DNA of 64,000 nucleotides from Sphagnum compactum. Lineage: Eukaryota > Bryophyta > Sphagnopsida > Sphagnales. This document shows, in pieces, positions 45,240-56,675 of the stretch. How positions within the stretch are numbered: position 1 is the stretch's first letter; the number at the start of each line of letters is the position of its first letter. Below the pieces are notes generated by a model. The model had not been told where the DNA came from and did not search any database. It saw nothing but the letters and a program-made list of their open reading frames with translations. The stretch is from positions 6,882,001 to 6,946,000 of the forward strand of contig OZ234504.1 of assembly GCA_965153455.1 (NCBI GenBank), given 5' to 3'. The position numbers and the translations under genes were made by a program.

Positions 45240-46830
45240 ACCCATTTGGTGTCTTGCTTTTGAATGATGATTTTTTGTGTTTTTGCAATATAAAACAATC
45301 TAGTTTTGTCCATACAATTTTTTTCGCCCACTTGTCTTATCAAATTTTTTTAACAAAAACCTGGAAAACTAAGTTGTGTTTGTGGGCTCAACCCAATGAC
45401 CTAAATCAAATGACAACATTTCAAAGTAGCTGAATTTCTAAAAACATAAAAAGTAACAAAAATAAGCAATAACATGGATTATGTAAACTTGTTTGTTGTC
45501 ATTAGGACATCTAGGTTGAAAAAGGTTGAAGTTTGTTATAGGTGTTGTTGCAAAAAACATTTGTTGCATCAAGTTAACCAATGACCTAATGCAACAAGTT
45601 ATAATCATGTGGTCTATCTTATCATCCATTGTTGGTGTAGGAGTTAACAAGATATGTAAAAAACAAACAACACAAAAATGCTAAAAAGAAATGGGATATT
45701 AGATTTCACCTCAACATAACAAGAAGTCAATGTCAATACAATGAATCATTTTGGAGATGAAAAACACTTGCAAAACAAAGACATAAAAACAAAAACAAAA
45801 AACAAGAATTTCACAAATAATGGGTAACAACAAAAGAATCACAAAGAAGCTATTGTTGCATATAACAAGTTGACAACAACTCTTTCAGCATGATATGCCA
45901 TCACCACAATTGGTCATGATTATGGCTATGTTGGAGTTAGGTGGCTATATTTAGCTTTGCCTACCATTAGGTATGATATGTACTTAAGATGGGCGATCAA
46001 CTTTGAATTAAAAAAACCTTGGAATTATAATATTTATTCGATAACAAATGTTGCACGCTTTAAATGAGAGATCGGAGGAAAAGGGGATGTGAAAAGAACA
46101 TGGGTTATGATTGGAAATGAAGTCATGTGAAATTTGGTGAATGGCTAATGTTTGACAAAAGGAAGTTAAGGTTTAAGGGAAACTATGGGAAATGAAACAT
46201 TGTGTGAAGGAAACTCTTTAAAAGCAAGTGTATGTTGTGTTTAACATTAGTTTCTATTTTTTGGAGTTTTGAAATTATTCATAAATATGTAATTAATGCT
46301 TGAAGTTAAGGTGTGACCTATGTGTGATGGAATACTATGCATGAGTTGGCTTGGTGGGACAAAAATCTTGGTGATGTATTTATGTTTGTTAGCTTTTGAG
46401 TTTTGGTATGCATGGGAGGTGGAAAATGATGTTGTTGAATTGTTACGATGGAAGAAGTAATGGAAACAACCTCACATATAAAAGGAGTAAGCAATGTTTT
46501 TGCTAGATACCTTAACATGCTTGAAATTCTTAATGCTATGTTGGTTTGATTTTTCTTAGCAAGATGTGTTTTTGATAAAGATGAATCGTCTTCCACTACA
46601 CAATCTTTGCAATTGTTATGTACTTATTTCATATAGAGGAGCTTGGAAAAAAATGATGACAAATCTAAAATTTGGTAAGGTCCCATGAAATTGAGGAAAA
46701 CATGTTTTGGGATATTCATGAAAAAATGTGCATATGACATTGTGGATATGCACTAGTTTGGATATGAAGGTGCAAATGAAATACAATGAGCCAACATGAT
46801 TACTTTAGAAAAAGACTATATATCTTTTTT
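45240..46830. other. AT-rich spacer, possibly flank of the Harbinger element
   Basis: Frames at 45203-45433 (plus) and 46318-46596 (minus) show no recognised domain; the first overlaps the antisense of the transposase remnant. Terminal inverted repeats of the Harbinger element would be expected here if it extended this far, but I could not identify them. Confidence 0.35.
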
Positions 46831-46834
46831 CCCC

Positions 46835-47425
46835 AAAAAACCTTTTTCATATGAATGAATTTTGGAACAATTGTTTTTGCAATTTGTTATAATAAATGTT
46901 TCTTTTTGTCCAAGTACATGACAATTTTTTTCTTCATCATTTTTTAATAAATATGAATTCTTTAAAGTGTTTAATTCCTTGTAAATTCAATGTTTCATCA
47001 AGTTAAAAATGATAATAATTTGAAATCATAACCAATTTTTATTTTTTGAAATTTTTATGTTTCTTGTATAATAAACTACAACTTTTCTTAACACATCATG
47101 TACATTTTACCCCATTTATGTGTGGTAGAGGACTTTTGAAGTTCTAAAAAATTTGATCAATTTTGAAAGTTCTTTGAATTTTTAAAGTTTTAAAATTCCA
47201 CATATTTTAGAATATGAGAGTTTTTAAAATGTGGTTAATAGGTCTTTATCCTCTTAATTCTTTTGTCATCAAATGTGTTTTATTATATGAGTCCTTTTGA
47301 TAATCCTTTGTAAAATTAACTCTTATTTGAAGTACTGTTCATTTTTAAAGGTCCTAAATTAAAACTGAAACTTAAAATTTCATCAAATGGATTTTTAGTT
47401 TGAATTTTTTGACATTCATATGAAT
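46835..47425 (-). repeat. Dispersed AT-rich element, copy B
   Basis: The reverse complement of this stretch follows 11906-12470 in the same word order, including a variant of aatgtacatgatgtgttaa and of aaattcattcatatgaaaaa. It lies just upstream of the chromovirus remnant, where reverse transcriptase would be expected, so this element may have inserted into or replaced that part. Confidence 0.7.
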
Positions 47426-47649
47426 GAAAAAACAAAAACTTGCCATGATTTCCATGGTTTTAAATAAAAAACCATAAATATTTATTCAATTTTGACTTTA
47501 AAAAAATAAATCTGACACCTTTTGGGCTCATTAGATTGTGACTGCATTCATGATATACTATGAAATTGGGTTTATGAGTTAAAAGGAATATATTGTGTGT
47601 TGAATGACAAGTGTTAGATTCTAAGGATCTTGAAAATTTAAGAAAATAT

Positions 47650-48796
47650 TCATGGGAAAATATTGGGAATAAATTACAAGATTCATGATAAAGAACTTCT
47701 AATCATCATGGATGCCTTTCAAGAGTGGAATCATTTGCTTGAAGGAATTTAACATGAAATCATTGTGTATTTAGACCATAAAAACTTACAATATTTCATG
47801 ACAACTTGTGTTTTGAATTGACATCAAGTTCAGTGAACACTTGGGCGCCTTGCAATGGAAACTTGATGTGTTGTCCCATCGTTAATACCTCATGCCTAAG
47901 GAGGGCAATGTAGCTTATGAACAACAAGGTGATATCATTTTCAAACTTGAACATTTTTTACTTCAAGCATTGTTAATATTTCTTAATGACCCAACCTTTT
48001 TTTGTCAAATTTGTGAAAATTTGAAAAAGGACCTTACTATTGGCTTGCAAGGCCAATTAAGGAATCATCATCAAGATATCACTAAAAAAACTTTTGGCCA
48101 TGGCAAAGTTTGCTTACAGTGACATAATGCATTCATCAACCCAACAAACATTTTTTTTTTCAAATCATAATTTGCATCTTAAGTTTGACATTCAAGGTGT
48201 GAACAAAATCATGAATTTAGTAGTCGAGGATCAGGCCATGTGGTTAATAAATGTTCAAGTTCAACTTATGTTTAACCTTGAAAAAAACGCAAATGCGATA
48301 CAAGGATAATACTAATGAACATCGGAAGGAACAACCTAGTTTCAAGGTCGAGGACCAAGTTTGGTTTTGACAACATATCAAGACAACAAAGCCATCGGAC
48401 AAATTGGTCATCAAGTGCTAAGTCCATTCCTGATTGTGAAACAAATCAATGTCATGACTTTCTAATTCAAGCTTCTAGTTTTTATGAGACTCCATCCTGT
48501 GTTTCATGTTTCTTTGTTGCAATGGCCTTACCATGTGTTTATCATTATAAGAAGAATTCATGCTCCCCCTTCACCTATTGAAGATGATGGTGAACATGGA
48601 TATAAAGTGAAGGACATTTTGGGTTCAAAGATCTCTAATTGTCAACTCCAATATTTTGTTCATTGGCATGGGTATGATATGAAAGAATGCACTTGGGAAC
48701 CAATAAAAAACCTATAAACATTATGGAAAAGGTTCACGAATTTCATCAACGATATCCAAACACGCCCAAGTTTGCTCTTTGTGGAACTTGTTGTTA
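47650..48796 (+). pseudogene. Ty3/gypsy chromovirus pol 3' fragment: RNase H, integrase C-terminus, chromodomain
   Basis: RNase H signature: IHDKELLIIMDAFQEWNHLLEG and, after a stop, VYLDHKNLQYFMTT (about 47680-47810). Next, from about 48094, KFAYSDIMHSSTQQ, corresponding to the end of the integrase core (AEFAYN..HSST in relatives), then LHPVFHVSLLQ and a chromodomain with LQYFVHWHGYDMKECTWEP (about 48650-48705). A further shifted segment EKVHEFHQRYPNTPK follows to a stop at 48794-48796. The zinc-finger and most of the integrase core, normally close to 1 kb, are reduced to about 0.3 kb, so there is an internal deletion. No gag, protease or RT is recognised upstream. Several stops and shifts show it is inactive. 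Confidence 0.85.
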
Positions 48797-48806
48797 GAAA
48801 GGGAGG

Positions 48807-49420
48807 TGATGTCAAGGATGTCAACACCATGAAATTCATTCATATGAATGTTCATCCATGATTTATAATTAATTGTACCTAACTTTAAATTTAATTTCAA
48901 TTCATTTTGAGTTAGCTCTTAGGTAACTTCCAATTAACTCTTAATTCATTTGTAATTAATCTTTAATTCATTTCTAGTTCACTTTTAATTAAGTTTAAAT
49001 TAAGTCTCAGTTAAGCTTTAATCCATTTCTAGTTAACTTTTGATTAATTGAATCTTAGTTCACCTCTAGTTAAATCTTAGTTCACCTCTAGTTAATTTTT
49101 GATTAATTTATAGTTAAATCTTAATTCACTTCTAGTTCATTATTAGTTCTCACATGGATGGACATGGGTGACACATGGGTGAACATGGGCCACATGTAGA
49201 TTGGAAGCTTCTTAAGCTTACTAAAGCTAAGTACCGAATGAGTATAAATAAAAGTAGAATTTGATAGTACCTTCAATATGTTCAACACCAATTTTGAGTA
49301 CATTTTTTTAACACAACCTTGTTTTGTTCTTGTTTCATTTTAGCAATGAAATCATGTTGGATTTTTATTTTGCACATGTCGTGTTCTTGTTCTTTTTTTT
49401 CTTGTTTCACCATATGGAAT
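48807..49420 (+). mobile_element. Probable 3' LTR of the chromovirus
   Basis: Starts directly after a polypurine tract (agaaagggaggtga) that follows the end of pol, with a TGTCAAGG-type 5' border at about 48810. A TATA-like tataaata at 49243-49250 suits the U3/R boundary. The right end is not fixed, because no second LTR is present for comparison. Confidence 0.6.
48885..49145 (+). repeat. Degenerate tandem repeat inside the LTR
   Basis: Units of about 20-28 bp combining cttaattcatttctagtt and aacttttgattaa recur about ten times with substitutions. Being in the U3 part of the probable LTR, they may once have been enhancer-like repeats; that is inference. Confidence 0.75.
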
Positions 49421-51410
49421 TAGGACTAGGCCTACCCTTGTTATCGTCTTGGTTAGAAAATTATGTATACTAGGTTGTTTTCATGCTTGTGATAGCAGGT
49501 TGGAGATGCTAATTCTTTTAGTCTTGACAATTGGTACTTGAAACTTTGTTGTGCCACTTCTTTGGCACATTAAGATATGTTGGAGTGCAATTTGTTAGTG
49601 GTGCACCCTTGGTATGTTGTTGAAGGGCTTCATGTCACATTGGTAGACTCATCTTAGCCCTACTCCTCTTGGTCCCAATCTCCAAACATTTGGTGGCATC
49701 TACTTAAATCCTACAAGAGGTACAAACCTATGTTTCCTATATGAAAACCAAGATTCCAAAAAATATGTTAGATTTGGATAGTGTTCAATGTCATAACTTT
49801 CCACATCTTCACAAGAAATAACTAGTTCATAAAATGCAACAAAGTCATTTCAATTTAATGTCACATTGATTATGGATGTGCAAGAAATGTGAATATATCT
49901 CAAGCTGCATCATGCTAGAAGAGTACGAAATCTGTGACTAATGGCATTGTTAGAATGAGATGAGCCTTTTAGGAATGACGATTGTTGAACCTAATGACAA
50001 TATATGTAGTTTGAATATTTGTATAATTATTCCTACATTAGATTTAGTATGCCATTCAATTTAGCATTTTTCTACACTACTTCATCTTCTTTGACTTTGT
50101 TATAGTTTGATTGCAAATGTTAAAGTCATTGTTTTTACCTCCTCTTTCCTCTTCACTTGTACCTCTTGATCTTAGATGCAACCAACTCACCATCTAATCT
50201 CTTATTGATCCCATTCTGAAATCTTTTTAGAAAACTTTCAAACTTCTGTAACAAACTTCTTGCTTCATATGACATACTTTGTTTAAAACTACAACCTTTA
50301 CTCTAGGAATGTAAAGCAATATGAAATATGCTCTTGCCATGTTGCTCGCTTATTTTTTGTGGGAATCCATTATATGAATTGCGGAAGGAAAGTTTTTAAT
50401 GACTTACTTGGTTTTTGATCCAATAGTATCCAATGTTTGAAATGTATTAATTGAGTTGTTTCCCGTGTGGGGTCTCTTTGTTGTTCTTTGTTCACCCAAG
50501 GATAAATTCCTAAACACTTCTCAAATTTTTTGTGCATAAAACCTCAAATTCACAGGCACCTCATTGTTTTTGAATGTTACCTTGGACGCCTATTACCAAA
50601 CAGAAAAAAATACACATAAGTAAGCAACCATGTGTGTGATCCAAAATGCTCACATTTTAAAGTTAGCATTCATGCCCCTTATTCCCAAACAGTAAATTAT
50701 CCGAACGCATTAAGAATTTTAAAATCTTCAGAACATAAGAATTTTGGTCAAATGTTCGTTCGGTCATGGGTGACCATTTGAACAGAAAATCAAATAAACA
50801 AGAACAAACACCAGCCCTACTACACTGGTGCTTCGTTTTTCCTAATTTTCTAGAGAAGCTGAAGTGTATGGATGATCAAAGAAAATCTCGCTACAAATTT
50901 AAAAAATGAAAGTTTAAAAAAAATAATTAAGCATCTTTTTTATATAGTTTTGCTACCCTATTGAACTTAATAAAAAAAAAATCTATTGATTTTTAAAAGA
51001 AGAAAAATCTAGTGAATTTTTTTTTGAAAAAACATTTGTTTCTTATTGTTTTCCCAATAACAAATTCCCCAAATTGTTGAAATTTCACCTTCCAAAAAAC
51101 AAAAAAAAAAAAAAAAAACCCCTGCTCTACACATATGTCAACCCCAACTTCCAAGCAATGTAAAGAAGAAAAAGTATTATAATGAGTTCAGATAGAAGCA
51201 CGTCTAGAAGAATCGAGAACATACATATGAAGTTTAGTTTTTCTTTGTGTTTGAAGCACATGGGATAACAAACAAACTGCGCCTCACAACACGCATCCAA
51301 AGTTAAGTGATTACAGCGCACAGAGTCCTTGACTTTCCAGAAAATTTGAGCTTCTTGGACTATCTATATGAGGCAGAATCTTTTCCTGAGTAATTACGTC
51401 AGGTAATGTT
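49421..51410. other. AT-rich gene-free DNA
   Basis: No recognisable gene. A poly-A tract of about 19 bases lies near 51100-51118. Frames are short and lack motifs. Confidence 0.45.
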
Positions 51411-51418
51411 TCCATTGC

Positions 51419-51719
51419 TCAAATCCTAAACTCCTGGCGCACCCTCCACTCCACTCCACTTGGGCCAAAGCCTCTCTCAAGTGGCCAATAAGCAAAGAAG
51501 TAGAGCACTCTCAGAAATTTCCTTGAGTGTATTTTGTATTTTGAGGTCACCACATTTTTGGAGGTTCTTGAGGCCCATGTAAAGCCCTTGGTTGTAGGCA
51601 TTGCTGAAATCAGGCATGCGCTCAACTACCAACTGAGGGCTTGATCCTACACAGAAGGCCTTGACAGCACAGCCATAGGCCAATGTCGGAACTCTCTCAG
51701 AGAGACCTTTGAGCTCCAT
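51419..51719 (-). other. Uncharacterised open frame, possible exon or gene fragment
   Basis: The minus-strand frame at 51477-51719 (80 codons, starting ELKGLSERVPTLAYGCAV) has a composition closer to a real exon than its AT-rich surroundings. I recognise no family and cannot connect it by splice sites to other exons. It could be a fragment of a decayed gene. Confidence 0.25.
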
Positions 51720-52049
51720 CCTGGGCTCCTGGTGATCCTAACAAGGATAAAGCCCTTCAGTAAAGGCCTTTATCTTCTGCAGAAGGACCTACTACTTCTT
51801 GCCAGGTACCAAAGTTTGTTTTTTTTTTTTTCAATTGTGTGAAGGTACGTGGACTGGCCTTCATCTACAGGAGGACTTAGCCACATTTGGCTACAGGTCA
51901 AGAGAAAACTAGAAATCTTTTGAAACCCCTGGCGAGATTTAAGAACCTATGATGTAAATATGGCGATTTTAACTTTTTTTTTCCTCAAAATGTGGCGACT
52001 TTGGGTTTTTTTTTTCAAAAAGAAAATCCTTTGTATAAGTCAAGTCCCC

Positions 52050-52944
52050 CCCCGCCTCTCTTTTTTTGTCGCCAAGTGGCGAAATTTCGCCCCAAAAATA
52101 CGCTGCTGGGGACCCACTTCCTAGTGTGGAAAATAGCCGTTTCCTTTGGAAGCCTCGGCAGCCGTATCCGAAAACACTTCGTCAAGGAAAGCCAAAAACA
52201 GAATAGCGAGAAGAAGCCAACGAAGCAACGCGCGGCGCCTATCACGCAACTCTCGGCTTCCCTACCGCTGCTCTGCACGCGTCGACGCTCCAAACCATTT
52301 AGCTTTATCATTGCCCTCTCGCCGCCCGTAAAACAAGTTCGCCACTTGACGAACCTGTATCCGCTTCGTTATTCTTTTCTTTCTCTCCACCTGAAGAGTA
52401 AGGGAGTAGATTTTTTTTAAATTATTTTATTTGCCCACAAGTTTTCTTACAAGACTTCTTGTATCAGACTTCTTCGGAATACCTGTTTTTCCCTGAGCAA
52501 GTTCAAGCTGACAACAAGCTTTTTTCTTGAAACTTTTCGTTCATTGTGAATTTCGCCGGGTGTTTTCATTTTTTTCTCGACAGGTGCAACAAGGCCGGTT
52601 TTCGAAGAACATTATTTTTGGGGGAGTTCTTTCTCTTTGCCGCGCCGGCTTCTGGATTGTGCAAGTAATTTGAAGGCGATATTTTCCTGTGACAACTTGA
52701 TGATATCAGGTGTTGTTGCGGTTCCTGCAGATTTTCTTTTGTGAGCGAAACACAGCATAGCACTCGATTGTAGATCAGTCTAGAAAAGCAAGAAGCGGTT
52801 ACCGGGACGTTCTTGGAGGAAGGAAAAACATCATCGTGCAGCGAGACAAGCTAGTTCTGGAATCGAGGACTTGAATAGCAGACATTGAAGAATAGTTCGA
52901 GAAGGAAGGGTCAGCAACAAGGAAGGCTTGGGATTACTGCGGCC
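52050..52944 (+). promoter_or_regulatory. Promoter and 5' leader region of the WADQWD small-protein gene
   Basis: GC- and CpG-rich island starting at about 52060, typical of gene starts in this window, leading without recognisable coding sequence to the ATG at 52945. A C-run lies at 52047-52053. Open frames inside it on both strands have low similarity to anything known and are likely chance frames in GC-rich DNA. Confidence 0.45.
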
Positions 52945-53229
52945 ATGGCCTCGGTGACGCCGTTCGAAAGGCAAGAGTCTAACGGCCTTGGCTGGGCCGA
53001 TCAGTGGGACTACAAATTCAACGACGAGGTTGCGCGGAAGGAAAACCGGGAGAAACAAAAAGAGGACAACAAGCAGAAAATGGCAGAATACAACAAGAAG
53101 GTGAAGGCGGTAGCAAGCAGCGGCATGGAGAAGACCAAAGCTGCGGTCACAGTCGGCGCGCAGAAGGTGATGAGCGGCACGACCACGAGCTTTCGGTGGC
53201 TCAAGGAGAAAGTTCAAAAGAAGAATTGA
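52945..53229 (+). CDS. Small uncharacterised plant protein with WADQWD motif
   Basis: Single-exon frame of 94 residues, codons GC-richer than the flanks. It has an N-terminal WADQWDYKF motif (about residues 17-25), a highly charged Lys/Glu/Asn central helix (about 28-52), an Ala/Thr/Gly segment with MEKTKAAV, and a basic tail TSFRWLKEKVQKKN. Small plant proteins with a WADQWD start and an aromatic-basic FKW(I/L)K end are known to me only as uncharacterised; no function is assigned. No signal peptide or membrane segment is seen, so a soluble protein is likely. The first ATG of the frame (52945) is in good context (gccATGg). The upstream part of the same open frame lacks an ATG and is taken as 5' UTR. 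Confidence 0.85.
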   Translation: MASVTPFERQESNGLGWADQWDYKFNDEVARKENREKQKEDNKQKMAEYNKKVKAVASSGMEKTKAAVTVGAQKVMSGTTTSFRWLKEKVQKKN

Positions 53230-54479
53230 AAAATTGATACATATCTATCGTACACGACGAGTTGTGTGTGTTTTTCACACACAGCGCTTGTTGTTGTTGC
53301 GCTACTATTATTTCCTTATGTGCAGATTTTTCTTAGAAGCTTGGTTTTGCGAGAGCATTCGCAATTTGTTTCATTACCAGTTTTGCATGCAGTCGGTGAT
53401 ATCGTGCAGTCACCGCTGCGCACAATTGTTGCATTCATTTTACAACTGTAGATGACAGTAATGTTTTCTTCGGTGATGGATCTGGGGTTCCATGTGTTTT
53501 ATGTTCCTCTGTGTCTCTTTGTGTGTTTTATACGGTCTATAAAGAGCCTCTTCTGGCATGTTCTCATTTCTCGAGAAAATCCGCACATCTGATATACATC
53601 TAGCAGAAGAGGGTTTATGCTCTCTCTCTCTCTCGGGAAGAGCTCGGAACGAGATGTGTTGTAACTTTGTTCTATAACGTTGTGGACAGAAAGCGGGAGC
53701 TTTGCCCAGGAAGCAACTTTGGAGCACACCTTAAATCTTTTTTCTTTTTCTTTTTTGCATGGGGAGAGCAGACTTTCCAATCCCTTTTTTCCCTTCGCAT
53801 TCTCTTTGTTTTTCTTCATGTCCATGAGAAAAGTGCAGTTTTGAGATCAGAAGAAGTGCCAGGTGTTATTGTTGCAGTGAATCCCCTTTTGCATCTGATT
53901 GCTGTTGTGCACGCAACTATGACAATTCCTAGGTAGCAGAGAAAAACGAAGAATCTACACCACCCATGTCAGCCTCCCATCCCCATTTGCAGCTTGCTCT
54001 TTCTGGAAAATCCCCAACCAGAAATATCAGGGATGTGCAGGAGCAAAACAAACTTGGCAGAATTGAGGGAGAGAAATCTCATACGAAAACAAAAACTAGG
54101 CACCCATTTGTTCTCATTTGGTGCACAGGGTGTGCATACTCTCGGGTCTAGAGACTCGGCAAGATGATGATGACGATGATGATGATGGGATCCTTCTTTC
54201 ATCGATGATACAGTGCTTGTACCACAGAGGATCGAAGACGAAAACACTTTTCTTTTCAAGGATTCCTTTTGAATGATGAGATCTTGATGCAGACAGATAT
54301 AGGGTTTGGGGATTTTCATTTTTTGTGTGTGTGTGTGTTGAAAGCAGAAAAACTTTGAGCTCGGTGTTTGTGAGCTAGTTAGGTTGTAAAACAACTCTCA
54401 AGTTCATTGATTTCTTCTCTTTTGTTTGCTGTGGTTTTTGAGTTTCCTGGGGGGAGTTGGGGGGGGGGGGGGCGCGGGG
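53230..54479 (+). other. 3' UTR/spacer and leader of the FMN hydrolase gene, with microsatellites
   Basis: Holds the 3' flank of the small-protein gene and the leader of the next gene. Simple repeats: (TC)n at about 53620-53634, (GAT)n at about 54163-54188, (GT)n at about 54324-54340, and a G14 tract at 54459-54472 that ends seven bases before the start codon of the next gene. No other gene is recognised. Confidence 0.5.
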
Positions 54480-56675
54480 ATGTTGTTGTGTTTGCCTCGG
54501 AGAAGTCCTGTTGTCATCGGTAATTGGGCTTGTCACATTTGCAGACTTCCGAAGAATTCTAGTAGTAGTTGTGCTCCATCATCGAAGAGATTGTTAGATG
54601 TAAACCGGTTTACAACAAGGGTTTGTTTGAAAGGAGCAGGGAGGATGGAGGTGTTGAGCACAGACACCACGTTGTTGTTGCCTAATGCAAAAGCACCTCC
54701 AGTGCTGTTATTTGATGTCATGGGCACTATTGTACGTGACCCCTTCTTTGAAGAAATTCCTGCTTTCTTTGGGTAGGTTCCAATCTCCCCTCTCACTTTG
54801 TTTTCTTCCATTTGAGGAATGCAAATTGACAAACTAAGTATGCAGTTTTGAACAGGAATTCTAGTAGCAAGTTCTGGCACCAAAGAGCTTTCAAAAGCTC
54901 TCAAGACATCTTTGTGGCATCTTTATTCCTTGGGGTTGTGCAGGAGAGGCAGAGAGAGAAACCCTGAAGAGTGTCTATGACTTGCTCTGCAGTTTGTCAA
55001 TGAAAGAGTTGCTTGTGGTGAAGCATCCCACTGCTTGGATGGAGTTTGAGTCAGGTCAAGTCACTGAGGTATGAGCTTTAGGGTTGATAGAGGAAGCTCA
55101 GTACAACTTGAGATGTGCTGAAGAACTGTGTCTTCCTTTGATGTTTTGAGGCATATATCCTTATTAGGGTATAATATAGTGCTTTACTCATGATTTGGTT
55201 CTTTTGTCAGCAAGCTTCAGTCATTTGTTTCTCTGCTGATAAAGAAAGCATACCAAACTGTGCTGACTGCCATCCTGTGTTGTAGGAGGAACTGATGAAG
55301 AACTTTTTCCTTGATGGCCGGGACGTTGACATCGAGGGTTTGTAGCTCTTGCCCATAATGTACTGAAACATTCAGTGAGGTCATTAATGTATCATGCTTG
55401 CTTGATCCTACCTAGTACGTTGAAATACCTGAGATCTATTCTGCTTGAAGGAAAGTTGTTTTCAGATTAGCAATGTAGGCATGTGTGGTTCAAACTTAAG
55501 AATAAGCAGACATTGAGATGAAGGGTCTGCTGCAGGTTTAAAGGATTGTATGACTAGAGGCTACTCATATCTAGAAGGAGTGGAGCCGCTTTTGTCACGT
55601 CTACAGTCTGCTGGCTTTAATATGCATGCTTTCTCCAACTATCCCTCCTGGTATCAATTATCTCCCCACTTTCCCTACACCTTGTGCATGTTCAGAAACT
55701 CCCATTACATGGTCTCTTGATTTGGGGAACCTTGTAATCTGTCTTCATAATGCTGTATTTATCTCTCAAATGCAAACTAAAGGAAGAGGGTGGAACTATG
55801 AAGTACCCAGAAACATGATCTGCATATCCCTTTGAGGTGAGATAGTATGAGAATATGAATTTTCTTTCCTGGTTTTATCTGTCATGTTAAACTGTCATTT
55901 TCTCTTTTTATTGTGTTCTACTATTTGGATTTGTGGATGGCAGGTACGTGATGATTGAGGAGAAATTAAAGCTTTCACAATACCTGCCTTGGACATTTGT
56001 GTCGTGCAATATGGGTATATAACCTGGTGCACCTGTTTTTTGCTGTTCTTGAGCTGCTGACTTTCATCCTCGTTCTTCTAGTTGCTAGTCATAATTTTTA
56101 TAAATCATTTAAAGTTGTGCTTTTTTTCAGGTTTGAGAAAACCAGATAAAAGGGTCTATTTGGAGGCCACAAGGCAGCTAAAGGTTGATCCATCTCATTG
56201 CATTTTCATCGATGATCGGTATGTACAATTAAAAGCCCAACATAATAGCTGCATCTCATGGAGCATTCTATAATATATCTGTCAACTATGTGAAGTAAGC
56301 AGAAGGATAGGCACACAGGTTTATGAGATTGAAACTTGAACTACAGGGTCTCTAGCCTTCGTAGAAAAACTTACTTTGTCCTTGCAGTCAAAAGATATGG
56401 ATGAATTGCTGCATGATGTACTTCCAAACTAGGCATGCACAGATTCAGAAACCCCTATGTGCAATAGAGAATTTCACCAGGAAATTGTGCCCCACTGGAC
56501 ACCCAGCTTTGCACAGGACGCAAAATACAGGATTTGATTTATCACAAAGATTGGGTGATGATGGGACAGGTCTAAGAATGTGGAAGCTGCAGTGGAGGTG
56601 GGGATGGTAGGCATTGTGTTCCAGGATGCGAAACAAGTAGAACGTGAACTTGCTGGGTTTGGTTATGTATTTTAG
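54480..56675 (+). CDS. CPFHY1: HAD-superfamily FMN hydrolase, chloroplast type (cpFHy1-like)
   Basis: Haloacid-dehalogenase phosphatase closest in pattern to the plant chloroplast FMN hydrolase At1g79790, which converts FMN to riboflavin. Seven exons join in frame: 54480-54772, 54993-55068, 55286-55337, 55536-55650, 55944-56014, 56131-56218, 56570-56675, giving 266 residues. Residues 1 to about 55 are basic and Ser-rich, like a transit peptide. Motif I is LLFDVMGTIV with nucleophile Asp79; then DPFFEEIPAFFG, KHPTAWMEFE, motif II Ser174 in HAFSNYP, motif III Lys206 in LRKPD, and motif IV IFIDDR (Asp230/Asp231), ending VEAAVEVGMVG...FGYVF. Motif I lacks the usual second Asp (Met81 there). The ATG at 54480 is the first in the open frame. 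Stop TAG at 56673-56675. Family assignment is firm; the exact substrate is inferred from similarity. Confidence 0.92.

Noticed and set aside
52015-52420. Overlapping frames of 98-142 codons on both strands
   Set aside because: They overlap each other in GC-rich leader DNA of the small-protein gene and resemble nothing known.
54426-54479. Extension of the FMN hydrolase upstream of 54480
   Set aside because: The open frame there begins with TTG and includes the G14 tract; the first ATG is at 54480.
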